Shown here: positions 37,566-48,565 of the stretch, piece by piece
Layout: each line of letters opens with the position of its first letter
Position numbering within the stretch: position 1 is the first letter of the stretch
Origin: Megaleporinus macrocephalus
Lineage: Eukaryota > Chordata > Actinopteri > Characiformes > Anostomidae
Direction of reading: 5' to 3'
NCBI GenBank assembly: GCA_021613375.1
Contig: CM038716.1
Coordinates: forward strand, 2,722,684-2,786,683
Length of the DNA stretch: 64,000 nt
The notes under the pieces: generated by a model
Database searches by the model: none
Told to the model about the DNA's origin: nothing
Seen by the model: only the letters and a program-made list of their open reading frames with translations
Position numbers and translations under genes: made by a program

Positions 37566-37905
37566 CACCACCCCCAAATAGTATAGCACACCGCCCCAAT
37601 GTCATAGCCCACTGCACCGATGTCATAGCCCACTGTCCCGATATCATAGCACATCGACCCAATATCATAACCCACTGCCCTGATATCATAGCCCACCAGC
37701 CCTGATATCATAGCCCACCAGGCCCAATATAATAGCACAACATCACCAATATCATACCCCACCACCACTGTATTATAGCCTACCACCCCAATATCATAGC
37801 ACACCATCGCCAAAATCATACCCCACCGCCCAAATATCATAGACCACCACCTCAGAATTATAGCCTACCACCCCCAATATTGTAGCCCATGGCCCCTGAT
37901 ACCGC
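37566..37905. repeat. 21-bp minisatellite, about 16 units
   Basis: Units of the form 'ccaccgccccgatatcatag' plus one base are repeated with substitutions. The minus strand encodes an artificial YDIGAVG heptad repeat because the period is mostly divisible by three. It ends about 500 bp upstream of the exon array. Confidence 0.9.
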
Positions 37906-38407
37906 CCCTGATAAACCAGCAAAAAGAAGGTGGAGACCTTATTATAGAGACATTATGAAGAGAATAATTATAGAATTTGGAGCAGACGTGATAATTAATA
38001 ACAGCATATACTGACATGTAGCCAAAAAAGTGATGGATGCATAAGAAATCTAAAGTATATGTGGAAATCCGAGAATGATTTAAATGCTGAATAATGTATT
38101 TCATGGCACCTGCAATATTGTTCATTCAGTTACTAGGGACTAAATAGTTTATCATAAGTACTGAATACTTCTGTTCTGACAGTTGAGACAGTTTCAATTA
38201 GAACAGAGTGGGTGAGCTGACCAATCAGACAGAACACACAGGTCTTTTTGGGAGGCGGAGCACAGAAGTTCTAACAGAGCGTTCAGACAAAGCATAATTA
38301 CAGATGTACAGTATGAGAAACATATTATGTTTTGGGAAAATTCAAGTATAAAGTATGTAAATCTATTCGAGTAAAATTCCCCCAAAATAAAATTCTGAGT
38401 ATTAAAA
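37906..38407. other. Spacer upstream of the exon array
   Basis: No promoter element is clear. A GC-box-like 'gggaggcggag' at 38249-38259 is the only candidate. A fragment at 38190-38213, between 'gacag' and 'gtgagc', has splice-like borders but no frame support. Confidence 0.35.
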
Positions 38408-39120
38408 ATGAGTATAAGTGAGAAACCTATGGAGGAACCTCTGGGTAAGAGAGGGGAATTAACAGATGTCATGATGATAAAAACACAACTGCTTTTAAAA
38501 ACTTTTTTGATTATTTATTTAATTTTTTTATTCAATTAAGCAGAAAACGAGATGAGCATTGTGATGATATCTAATGTAGTTGAGGAGAAAGACATGAAGG
38601 ACCTCATGAACATTAGTCTGGAATACAGTGAGGAGGGATCTATGAAGGAACCTCTGGGCAAGTAAAGAAAACCAACAGATTACATGACGATAAATTAATG
38701 TGTGCTGAAATCTGTATAAATATTCAAAATAACAGGTTTTAATGGAAAATGGCATTTGTTGGTGGAATGGAAGTCGTTTAGATTACTACAGAGGCTGAAG
38801 CCATCAAAGATGTCGGAACATCTACCAGCCCACCTCTGGGTGATTAGGTGAAATCTCTAGCATGTTCAGCATCATGATGGCTTTACATTATTAGGGCAAA
38901 TGCTAATATCATTAACTATTAAAGCAGAACAGCAGTTCAATGTGTGTTCAGCATGTAAATCGATACTTTCAGAATGAACAAACTGGAAGTCTGACCATAT
39001 TTATTTATTTAAAAGCAGAGAATGAGCTGCTGATCCCTGAAGAGCCTGAGGACAACGCCATCAGGGCCTTGGTTGAAATTTCAATGGACGATGCTGCTTC
39101 ATCGCACAGCTTGTCTCTGG
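38408..39120 (+). repeat. Exon module 1
   Basis: First of three diverged copies of a multi-exon unit. It ends with the exon 39019-39120, and the following intron start (gtgagcagcagacagcatca) matches that after 40182. Here the first exon is reduced to 12 codons and seems to be a second copy of the 3' end of the next exon: both end 'aacctctgg', and both introns contain 'aacagat..catga'. Confidence 0.65.
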
Positions 39121-42100
39121 GTGAGCAGCAGACAGCATCAGCATTATTAGCATCACATTAACTCAGAATTTAACAACATTATTAACTGTTCAGATGTACT
39201 GAGCGAGACTGAGAGGACCTATGAATAGTCAGTAAATTAATAGACACATGATGAGGACAATAATTCTGACAATAATTTGATGATGACCACCCAAATTCCA
39301 TCAGGCTCTAGTTAAGATTTGGTGATATCATTGTTTTTGGACTTTACGGGCTCTTGAGGACCATCAGAACTGACCATAACATTGGTGGACATTTGCTGAT
39401 CCTTTCAGAGTCTAAATCAGGAACAGACCAGCAGAAACATCGGTAAGTGATGGAAATGATCAATGTAAATATATCAACAGTGGGACGACTGACTATGTTT
39501 ATTAATGTGAAAGGGCCACAAAATGATGACCATAGCTCAGGTGATCTCGGCTGCTGAAACAGTCCGGTACCTCTGGATCCTGAAGGAGGTTGAGGGAGAG
39601 GAGGTAAAGATTCCTCTGGGTGAGTACAAGAAGGAGACATAACTACAACTACATTCAGCCAAAAGCAGATATATTAACATTAATCCATGTGACTGAATAT
39701 ATTCTAAATGCATTTGTGATCAACATCTCAGTCTATAGAGAAGCTGCTAGTACCATGTTGGAGATCCTGCTACAGGAACTAGCAACAGCACCTGAGCAGC
39801 CTCTGAGTGAGTAAAGCAAATGACCACTAAATCCTAAAGATGATACTACAGATGAAGCCCATGTGATATCAGTTAGTGGTTTTTGGGAACCTATCAACAG
39901 AAAGTTTTTACTTTAGATGATCATCTTAAGAGCTTCAGTTCAAATCAGTACATGTATTAAAAAGAAGAAACATCAGATTAGCTGATACTCATTGTTTCTA
40001 TATCAGCATCTTTACCAGATTCTGTGGTAATGAAACAGCTGGACGACTGTTTATGTTTATTTCTATTCAGTCAGTGAACAAGGTGCTGAAGATCATGCGT
40101 ATCATCCCTTGGTATGCTGACATCAGAGAGCTGTTTGAAACGCTGCTGCATCACGTTAGAACATCTAACGGCATAACTCTGGGTGAGTAGAAGACACCAT
40201 CAGCGTTATCAGCATCATGACACCTCTGAATAAGACAGTACTTAAAAATATTCAGATACTGAGCGAGACTGAGAGGATCAGTTCAATAGAAACATGATGA
40301 GAGCAGTAAGAGTGCATGTGGACAGTCGGCAGGAACTTCTGAATTTCTACGTCTTACACGAAGAATTTGAACTCCAAAAGCTGATAAAGTCATAAATACA
40401 AGTTATAAACTCTGTAACGTATCATGAGCTAGAACTTTCTCTGACAGCAGGTCAGCAGAGTAAACTGCTCCAGTTCAGTAACCTACTGTTCTCATGATTA
40501 ATGTATCAGTTGATGAAGACCATCAAAACTCAATCAGGCAGCATTCGGTGATGTGACAGTGTTCTGACTTGACCGCAGCTGAACATCTGCTGACCCTTTC
40601 AAAATCTGATCCAGGAACTGAGGTGCATATGGAGGTGGACGCTGATCAGGAGGTTGTGGAACTGTTTCGAATCATGTTTCCTCGTCTGGACCACACATAC
40701 AAATACCTGGGTAAATAACAGAAATGATCAAATATATGACGAATGAAAGCAAATGTCACGGTTGGAAAACTAGCGGTGTTTATCAATGTAAATGCAGTGA
40801 ACGAGATAACGACCACTCTCGTGCTGAAATTGGCTGCTGATGATCTCCAAGATCTGATAGACTTGGAGAGAAATAAGCGAGGAGCTGCAGAGAAACCGGG
40901 TGAGTCAGTTAACAGAGACATAATAACAAGATTCAGGTCAAAGCAGAAAAAAAATTAGTTAACATTAATGTCTTCAAAAATAAACCAGTGAGCCGCTAGG
41001 ATTCCATGAGAGTGGTCATCGGTGAGAGGCTGGAGAAGCTGGTGGAAGAAGACCAGCTTCTGAGTAAAGCAAATAAACAGCAGGAACTAAAGATGGAGCT
41101 CATGTGGTATCAGCAGATGGTACAAAGCACATATCAGCAGAAGGTGCTGCTTTTAGATGATCATCTTTAGATAATCATAAAGAAGGAACATCAGATCAGC
41201 TAATACTCACAACTTCCATAAAAATATTAAATCAATATTCAATATAATGATGCAGCTGGACAACTGTTAATATTTTTTTATATTAAATTAGTTAACAAGA
41301 TTCAGGGGACAATGACTTCAGAGGCTGGATTTGAAGGTCTTGTGGAGCTGTTGGAACTTCTGCTCAATGATGTTGGTGAGTAGGAGAAACCAGTAGCATG
41401 AGTAGTATCATAATAGCTCTAAATGGCCAAAAGAACTGCTGATGTTTCATCAGGAATTCTGTCTAATATTCTTAATAATCTTCCTTAATTAATAAAATTT
41501 ATATTTGATGTATCTAGAAGGACAGTGGGCTTACTCTGAAATTGAGACCACCGACCAGCTACAGCTCACTGACCTGGAGGAGACCAAGCAGACAAACATC
41601 CATCCTCTTGGTAAGAAATCCAAATTATTGCTTGTTAGAATGGTTATTATAAAACAGCTTATTGACTGTTGTTGTTTATAAGTCATTTATAAGCTGTTAT
41701 CAATCATTATTAATCATGAATAAGCTGTTTTGTTTCTAATATAAGTGCAATAACAGCAGACGTTTCACCATCAAAACTAAATCCTAGAGAAAATATGAGT
41801 TACTCCAGGATCTGAGGTAAACGGTGCTGAAATCAGTTTTTAGCTATTAAAGAACTTGGGCTTGTTTTACAAAGTGAAACTAAGACATAAGACCAGATTT
41901 TGGGTGAAAAACACAAAGCTGATGGTCAGATCACACCATAGTGTTAGACTTGGACAGCTGTTGGTGCTTCTTCATGTGACAGCAAGTGACGAGCTACAGA
42001 TGGTGGAGGATGCTGAAGAGTAAACTGTGACTGCTGAGGAAAACTGTGTCCTAAATGAGCTGGTGGCTGATAATGAGCCGCTTCAGGGTGAGTAAAGGAA

Positions 42101-42340
42101 AGACATCTCAGGTTCTGCACGAGAAACACATCTGTTTACAATAACATGCACTCTTCTTCATCATAAAGGTTCTTACAGCGTTCTTGGGTTGGACAGACAG
42201 CTGTAGAAAAATCTTTCATTGGTATACAAGGTTCTTCATTTTTCTTTAAAGCACCTGTCATTAAAATTTTCTATATGGAACCCAGAGTGGTCCTTCTATT
42301 TTAGTATTAGCACTTTGGAAGACATCAAATTCCACCAAAA

Positions 42341-42391
<51 letters not shown>

Positions 42392-42801
42392 TACAGTATA
42401 TGTGGTGGATCATGTTTTGGGTGGTTGGCTATGTGTGGCTGGTTGGTTGTTATGTTATAGCTAGTAGGTTAGACTGCTGAGTGGTCCATATATTAATTAC
42501 TGTGGTTGCCAGGAAAGCCTTCCAATTACAAAGCTGAATTACAGCACCCAATTAGACTAAACATTCTTCAATAATTTCAGCATTAATATCAGTGTCAGAG
42601 ATGTTTGACAGTCCACTGAAATTACGGATTCATTTAAGAGTAATTCAGAGTTCCAGAAACTGTCATTAGAGATTCTCCTCATTTTGTCCTCCAGCTGAAA
42701 TGGATGACTTGCGAGTGGAACCGGTTCCAGGAGAAAGACCAGTTGAGGAACTAGAGGAAAAGGTGGAAAGATCAAATATAAGCAGGACAACAAAGCACTG
42801 A
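38408..42801 (+). CDS. Predicted multi-exon gene of repeated phase-1 exons (product unknown, may be decaying)
   Basis: Exon-like blocks: 38408-38444 (starts ATG), 38544-38657 (GC donor), 38792-38839, 39019-39120, 39536-39619, 39732-39806, 40075-40182, 40579-40710, 40798-40899, 41013-41063, 41292-41375, 41518-41610, 41983-42087, 42695-42801. Each follows an AG and precedes GT (once GC). Each is 3n long with two bases before and one after whole codons, so all junctions are phase 1 and the frame stays open across them. Many end in a PLG-type codon set before the donor. Blocks resemble each other (ENEMSIV and ENELLIP starts; VNKVLKI, VNKIQGT and VNEITTT starts). Translation gives an acidic, leucine-rich protein of about 356 residues up to an in-frame TAA at 42021. 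No domain, signal peptide or membrane segment is recognised. A block at 39409-39442 breaks phase and is left out. It could be an intact fish-specific gene or a pseudogene. Confidence 0.6.
39121..40182 (+). repeat. Exon module 2
   Basis: Copy of the four-exon unit, about 1.06 kb, aligned with 40183-41375 through exons and introns. The shared intron phrase is 'actgagcgagactgagagga'. Decay: the first exon (39409-39442) has a disrupted acceptor relative to module 3 and exits in phase 2. The second exon lost the ancestral acceptor and may use 'ccatag' at 39530-39535. Confidence 0.7.
40183..41375 (+). repeat. Exon module 3
   Basis: The best-preserved copy: exons 40579-40710, 40798-40899, 41013-41063 and 41292-41375. 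Relative to module 2 it carries about 130 extra intronic bases within about 40300-40490. Its third exon has a one-base insertion before the ATG shared with module 2, so a downstream acceptor at 41012 is needed to keep the frame. Confidence 0.7.
42342..42388. repeat. (TA)n microsatellite
   Basis: About 23 TA units inside the last predicted intron of the exon array. Confidence 0.97.
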
Positions 42802-43026
42802 AGACCAACAATGAAGACCAACGATGTAAGAGCTCCAGCAGTGGAAACCAGGGAAGAGGGTCTCATGAGCCGACAGAGAACTCATGAAGAGAAGCGAATG
42901 AGCCCACCAGTGACCCTGAAACCCCATGGAGCAAGATCAGAACATCAGCAAGGGAGGGCCCAGAGACAAAAGGAGAGGAGAGAACAGCAGCAGGAAACAG
43001 AGAAGAGGTACAGGATTCATCATTAA
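42802..43026 (+). other. In-frame extension after the TGA of the last exon
   Basis: The frame of the last exon stays open for 74 more codons after TGA at 42799-42801, up to TAA at 43024. It codes a charged, Q/E/R-rich stretch (QRQKERREQQQETEKR near the end). Either this was C-terminal coding sequence cut off by a CGA-to-TGA change, or it is a 3' UTR open by chance. A GT at about 43007 (aagag/gtacag) could splice to the AG at about 43250. Confidence 0.45.
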
Positions 43027-43412
43027 CCTCTAGTCATGTTCTCTCTACTATGGATCTTTCAGCCCCAGTTATGATCTCTAAACTATGTTCACTTAGTTTC
43101 TTCAAAATCCAGTTTAACATTCATTCTTAACCCTTTAATTCTCTTTTGATATTGTCCTTCTTTATTTGTATTTATTGCTTTTGTACTGCAGCTGCTTCTT
43201 TCATGTAAAAAATGAAAAAAGTTCTTAATGTTTGTTACTGTTGTTATAGAGCGTCGTCCCTGTGAAACTTCCTGACCAGAAAGTCAACAGAAGGGACTGG
43301 CATCATGAACAGAGACAGGCATCCTGTTCCAGACCACAGAACCTAGAGACCGTTGTGTAGAATGTCATCATCCACAGACAGTGAGACACAGAACCTAGAG
43401 ACCAGAAACAGT
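43027..43412. other. Possible 3' end of the exon array
   Basis: An AG at about 43249 precedes 'agcgtcgtccctgtgaaact', which would give a short terminal exon ending in TGA. The phrase 'cacagaacctagagacc' occurs twice, about 49 bp apart. No clear AATAAA is present. Confidence 0.3.
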
Positions 43413-43757
43413 CTTTATTAGTGTAATGCAGTGTTCAGGTACTTTACTGAATGAACTGCTGAGAGTCTACAGGCTTTATTAGTGTAATACATTGTTCAGG
43501 TATTTTACTGAATGATCTGCTGAAACTCTACAGGTTTTATTAGTGTAATCCAGTGTTCAGGTACTTTACTGAATGATCTGCTGAGAGTCTACAGGCTTTA
43601 TTAGTGTAATACATTGTTCAGGTACTTTACTGAATGATCTGCTGAAACTCTACAGGTTTTATTAGTGTAATCCAGTGTTCAGGTATTTTACTGAATGATC
43701 TGCTGATAGTCTACAGGCTTTATAAGTGCAATACAGTGTTCAGGTACTGAATGATCT
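43413..43757. repeat. 61-bp tandem repeat, about 5.6 units
   Basis: 'ctttattagtgtaat' recurs at 43413, 43474, 43535, 43596, 43657 and about 43717, a constant 61-bp period. Units alternate between two subtypes (ctgagagtctacagg and ctgaaactctacagg), which hints at a 122-bp higher-order unit. Confidence 0.92.
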
Positions 43758-43766
43758 CCTTTTTTA

Positions 43767-44400
43767 CAACTGCTAACATCTGCAGTCCAATCTGCAGTCA
43801 CATTTTCAAAACTCTAAACACAGTAAACGCAGCATTAGTCTTTTGTGGCCTATCCCATTAATGCAATTCATGTTGTTTTTGCATAAAATGCAGTCTTTTA
43901 ACATGTTTCTAAAATGCTTGTCCAAAATGAAAACCTAGCGTTCAAAACCTTAAATATCAAAACTTTTATATAGTATAAAATGCATAGTTGTGCAAAAAAG
44001 CAGGTGAACAACTATTACTGTAAGACACATTTTTTGATGTACAGATAATTGAAATAAAAGTGCTGTAATAGACCTACAGCTGATTCCAGTTCCAGTTGGA
44101 GACACAGCCAGTTGTTGTCAGTGACATGGACACATAAAAAAGACACTTGTTTGGACTGAGTTTGGAGTTTGGTCAATGTGGGCACAGGAGCAGAGAAAGT
44201 GACAGAGGAAAGAAACGTCATGTCTGGACAAGGAGGAGGAATAGTAGAGCCAGGGCGAGGGAGAGGAGTAAGAATGCACGATGGTGTTTAACAAAGGTTA
44301 AGAACTACAGTCACTGATGAAATTACAGCCACTGTCATAGACAATGTGATGAGCAACGGTCTTTCACTGAGCCTAACCTCAGCCAGTTACCTGTGGCTTC
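43767..44400 (+). mobile_element. IS630-like element, copy A2
   Basis: Same family and direction as 36833-37440. The outer end reads 'acaactgctaacatctgcag' and the right part encodes the transposase N-terminus (from ATG at 44220). In this copy a TAA replaces a codon after RMHDGV, and the frame is truncated after about 56 codons. The distal part is missing. Confidence 0.75.
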
Positions 44401-44412
44401 TATTTTCCAGAT

Positions 44413-45165
44413 TTTACAGGTTTTTACGACTGCTAACAAGCGTTTACCAACACTAAAGATACCTGTTCTAAATACAGCATCACTTCTACCTCATACAAAT
44501 AGCCAAATTGTTAATTTCCTGTTCGAAAGCACATTTTCTTAACTAAATACCAGCTCTGCATTTCCCTACATACACTAACTCTGTTAAAACACAGCAAACC
44601 TGCTTCAGTATCCAATTATTCCTTCAAAACACCAGCACAGATTCTCTGTTCAAGAGGAACAATCACTGCACAACCACTGTCTAAACACTTACAGCTGATG
44701 GCATTACAAAAACACTATTACGTTTAATATTTTACAGCAAATAGACATTATAACATCTGTCGTTTTTATAAGTGAGTTCATTTTTACTGTGATCCACTAC
44801 CTTCAGACTTTTTATACGAAGGTGTGCATTTTTTGCAACATACTGTCAGCGTACAGTATGGAATGTAGAGTAGACAAAAATAGAGTCAATTACAGTCTTG
44901 CAGTAAAGGTTAAAGGTTATTAGGGACATGAAATTGTAGCCTAACTCAGAAAAGAATTACTGTAATTATAAACATGTTATAAAAATGTTATAAATGTTAA
45001 AACATGTTATAAAAATGTTGCTTTCTTTACAGTAAAGGAACAAAAATGCAACATATGTATCAGTGATGGGACTGCAGTTACTATAAGATATAGCATCAGT
45101 ATTCTGCATCAATGTACTTGTAGAATGTGTTGTTTACCTGTTAGTTTACTTGTTAGTCTGGATAA
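44413..45165 (+). mobile_element. IS630-like related element, part B
   Basis: A non-coding AT-rich part starting 'actgctaacaagcgtttacc'. It matches, in inverted orientation, 45895-48080 without the minisatellite. Its terminal word ACTGCTAAC equals that of copy A2, so the two belong to one family group. Confidence 0.65.
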
Positions 45166-45894
45166 AGTAGGCTACAGGTTAGGTTGCGTCTCTTAGTAAA
45201 AGGTCATGGTTTATCACATGGTCTACGATGGTGGCTCTCATTTCATCAGTGACTGTAGTTCTTACCCTTCGTTGAACACCATCACTCATTCTTACCTCTC
45301 TCCCTCTCCCTTGCCCTGGCCCAACTATTCCTCTTCCTTGTCCAGACACGACTTTTCCATTTTCTCTGCTCCCGTGCCCACATTGACCAAACTCAATCCA
45401 GACAAGCACCTTTTTTGTGTCTAAGTCTCTGACAACTGACTGTGTCTCCAACTGGGCCTGGAATCAGCTGTGGTTGCACCTTTAATTCAATGATCTGTAT
45501 ATTCAAAACTCTGTATTACAGCGATAGATGTTCACTTGCTTTTTTTTGCAGAACCATGATTTTTTTATTACATAAAGGTTTTGATATTTAAGGTTTTGAT
45601 ATTTAAGGTTTTGATATTTAAGGTTTTGACCATTAGGTTTTTGTTTTTGACATGCTGTGAGCGTTTGTAACTAAGACATGAAAGATCCAGTATTTTGTTT
45701 CTGGGAAAGCTTGTATGTACAGGAAATGTAAGCATTTTGGAAACATGTTAAACGACTACATTTTATGCAAAAACAACATGAATTGTATTAATGGTATAAC
45801 CACAAATGACCAATGTTGCATTTACTGTGTTTACAGTTTTGAAAATGTGCCTGCAGATTGGACAAAAAGATGTTAGCAGTGGTAAAAAACTGTA
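45166..45894 (-). mobile_element. IS630-like element, inverted copy A'
   Basis: Reverse-oriented copy of A1/A2 with outer end 'accactgctaacatctt' near 45890. It has a local fourfold 15-bp repeat (aaggttttgatattt) at about 45574-45632 that is single in A1 and A2. Confidence 0.75.
45179..45451 (-). pseudogene. Transposase N-terminal fragment, Tc1/mariner-IS630 superfamily
   Basis: A 90-codon frame with a Gly/Arg-rich stretch (GPGQGRGREVRMSDG near residue 45) followed by RRVRTTVTDEMRATIVDHVI, then a helix start. This looks like the helix-turn-helix DNA-binding N-terminus of IS630-type DDE transposases in fish. The catalytic domain is absent. The frame is intact compared with copy A2, which has a stop. 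Family naming is from memory of the pattern and would need a profile search. Confidence 0.6.
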
Positions 45895-48080
45895 AACAAA
45901 CTTACAGGTAAACAATACATTTGCAAGTATATTCCTACTGATGCTCTTATAGTAAGTGCAGGCCACCAGTCCCATTGCTAATACATATGTTATATTTTTG
46001 TTCCTTTCCTTTCTGTAAACGTAGTAGCGTCTTCTTACATCTGGGGGAATGTTAAGACTCCCGAGTAAGAACCAGGAGCATGTCATTTTAGACATGGTCA
46101 TTGCTGACAAATGAATAAAATGGAAGAGAAATTCAGACCCAAATAAAAGAAAATAAATAGGGGTGGATAACGCATGCCAAGCGTTTCTATCTCAGACGCA
46201 ACAAGACTATCCAGTTTTGTGTTTTGTACGTTCCCCCTTGTGTGGCTATTTTTGAATATGTGTATGTTTACACATATAGGACCAAAACTAATCATAGTTA
46301 TACAGCTATTCCTTTTTGAGTTAGGTTACAATTTCATGTCCCTAGTTAAATATATACTTTACTGCAAGACTGTCATAGACTATTTTATTGTCTACTCTAC
46401 ATTCCATACAGTATGTTACAGTAATATCACTAACAGTATGTTCCAGTAATATCACTGACAGTATGTAACAATAGTATCTCTGACAGTATGTTACAGTAAT
46501 ATCACTGACAGTATGTTATAGTAATATCACTGACAGTATGTTACAGTAGTATCACTGACAGTATATTACAGTAGTATCACTGACAGTATGTTATAGTAAT
46601 ATCACTGACAGTATGTTACAGTAGTATCACTGACAGTATGTTACAGTAATATCACTGACAGTATATTACAGTAGTATCACTGACAGTATGTTATAGTAAT
46701 ATCACTGACAGTATATTACAGTAGTATCACTGACAGTATATTACAGTAGTATCACTGACAGTATGTTATAGTAATATCACTGACAGTATGTTACAGTAGT
46801 ATCACTGACAGTATGTTACAGTAATATGACTGACAGTATATTACAGTAGTATCACTGACAGTATGTTACAGTAGTATCACTGACAGTATGTAACAGTAGT
46901 ATCTCTGACAGTATGTTCCAGTAATATCACTGACAGTATGTTACAGTAGTATCACTGACAGTATATTACAGTAGTATCACTGACAGTATGTTATAGTAAT
47001 ATCACTGACAGTATGTTACAGTAATATCACTGACAGTATATTACAGTAGTATCACTGACAGTATATTACAGTAGTATCACTGACAGTATGTTATAGTAAT
47101 ATCACTGACAGTATATTACAGTAGTATCACTGACAGTATATTACAGTAGTATCACTGACAGTATGTTATAGTAATATCACTGACAGTATGTTACAGTAGT
47201 ATCACTGACAGTATGTTATAGTAATATCACTGACAGTATATTACAGTAGTATCACTGACAGTATGTTATAGTACTATCACTGACAGTATGTTACAGTAGT
47301 ATCACTGACAGTATGTAACAATAGTATCTCTGACAGTATGTTACAGTAATATCACTGACAGTATGTTATAGTAGTATCACTGACAGTATGTAACAATAGT
47401 ATCACTGACAGTATGTTACAGTAATATCACTGACAGTATGTTACAGTAGTATCACTGACATTGTTACAGTCATATTACTGACAATACATTACAGTAGTAT
47501 CACTGACAGTATGTTACAGCAGTATCACTGACAGTATGTTACAGCAATATCACTCACAGTATGTTACAGCAATATCACTCACAGTATGTTACAGTAATAT
47601 CATTGAGATAATGTTACAGTAATATCACTGACATTATGTTACAGTAGTATCACTGAGAGTATGTTACAGTAATATCACTGACAGTATGTTACAGTAGTAT
47701 TTGAATAAAAACTGACATAAGAAAACAACAGATGTTATAATGTCTGTTATTTGCTGTAAAATATTACATGTAATAGTGTTTCTGTAATGCCATCAGCTGT
47801 TAGTGTTTTGACAGTGGTTGTGCATTGATTGACTTTATGTTCCTCTTGAATAGAGAATCAGCGCTAGTGTTTTGAAGTAATGACTGGATACTGAAGCAGG
47901 TTTGCTGTGTTAGTGTACATAGAAAAAACTTTTTGTATTACTTTTCTAAAACTGTTTGTATTAGGCAATACAGAACTGGTATTTAGTTAAGAAAATGCGC
48001 TTTCAAACAGAAAATGAACTGTTTGGCTATTTGCATGAGGTAGCTGTGTTGCTGTAATTACAGTTTCCTCTGCTGTATTT
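45895..48080 (-). mobile_element. IS630-like related element, inverted part B' with expanded minisatellite
   Basis: Inverted partner of 44413-45165. 47700-48080 is the complement of about 44413-44760, 46320-46408 of about 44850-44940, and 45895-46015 of about 45020-45160. Most of the extra length is the 25-bp array. Confidence 0.7.
46409..47700. repeat. 25-bp minisatellite, about 51 units
   Basis: Unit 'cactgacagtatgttacagt' plus AGTAT. Variants differ at a few fixed places (gtatgttac, gtatattac, gtatgttat; cagtaat, cagtagt). Blocks of variants recur in the same order, so the array grew by multi-unit duplications. The single-copy precursor is visible at 44836-44862 in part B. Confidence 0.96.
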
Positions 48081-48565
48081 AATCATTCCTCAGTGAGAGG
48101 CCGGTAAAGAAGGGGGTGTGCAAATGTTTTGTGCAGCGGTAATCAGGGTGTGATCTCTGTGAGAGATTTTACATTTTGTCTTGATTGCTTACACGCATTT
48201 CAGGACACTGTGTCTCTGCCCTTGAACACAGCCAATTCAGCAAATTCTCCAATATTGAGAACATCCAGCTACAAAATCTACAAACACTCTCCTAAAAAAG
48301 ACATATTCATTCAAAATACACAACAGCTCAATCACGTCTTTCAACAGCAAGTCAAGTTTTTTCACACTGCAGAGAGAGATTGAGATCCTGGCTGCCATGT
48401 CTTGCTGCAGTCTTTAGACTGAAAACGTGCAGACAATGAAAATAAATGCACTGAGTGATTCTTTTATAGCTTTATTATTTTGTGTTTTTGTGTTATTTGT
48501 GTTTCATTTATTTCAGTAAGCTGTACAAAATATAAAATAATAATAATAATAATAAATTATTAAAT
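48081..48565. other. Intergenic DNA with short TAA repeat
   Basis: A TAA/AAT run lies at 48536-48557. No coding content recognised. Confidence 0.45.

Noticed and set aside
37481..37840. 119-codon minus-strand frame with YDIGAVG repeats
   Set aside because: Product of the 21-bp minisatellite, whose period is a multiple of three.
39409..39442. Exon-like block between 'ctttcag' and 'gtaagt' in module 2
   Set aside because: Exits in phase 2 and would break the frame of the following exons. Kept as a decayed exon, not part of the model.
46409..47700. CRISPR-like regular repeats
   Set aside because: Units are contiguous with no unique spacers, and the context is a vertebrate genome. It is a minisatellite.
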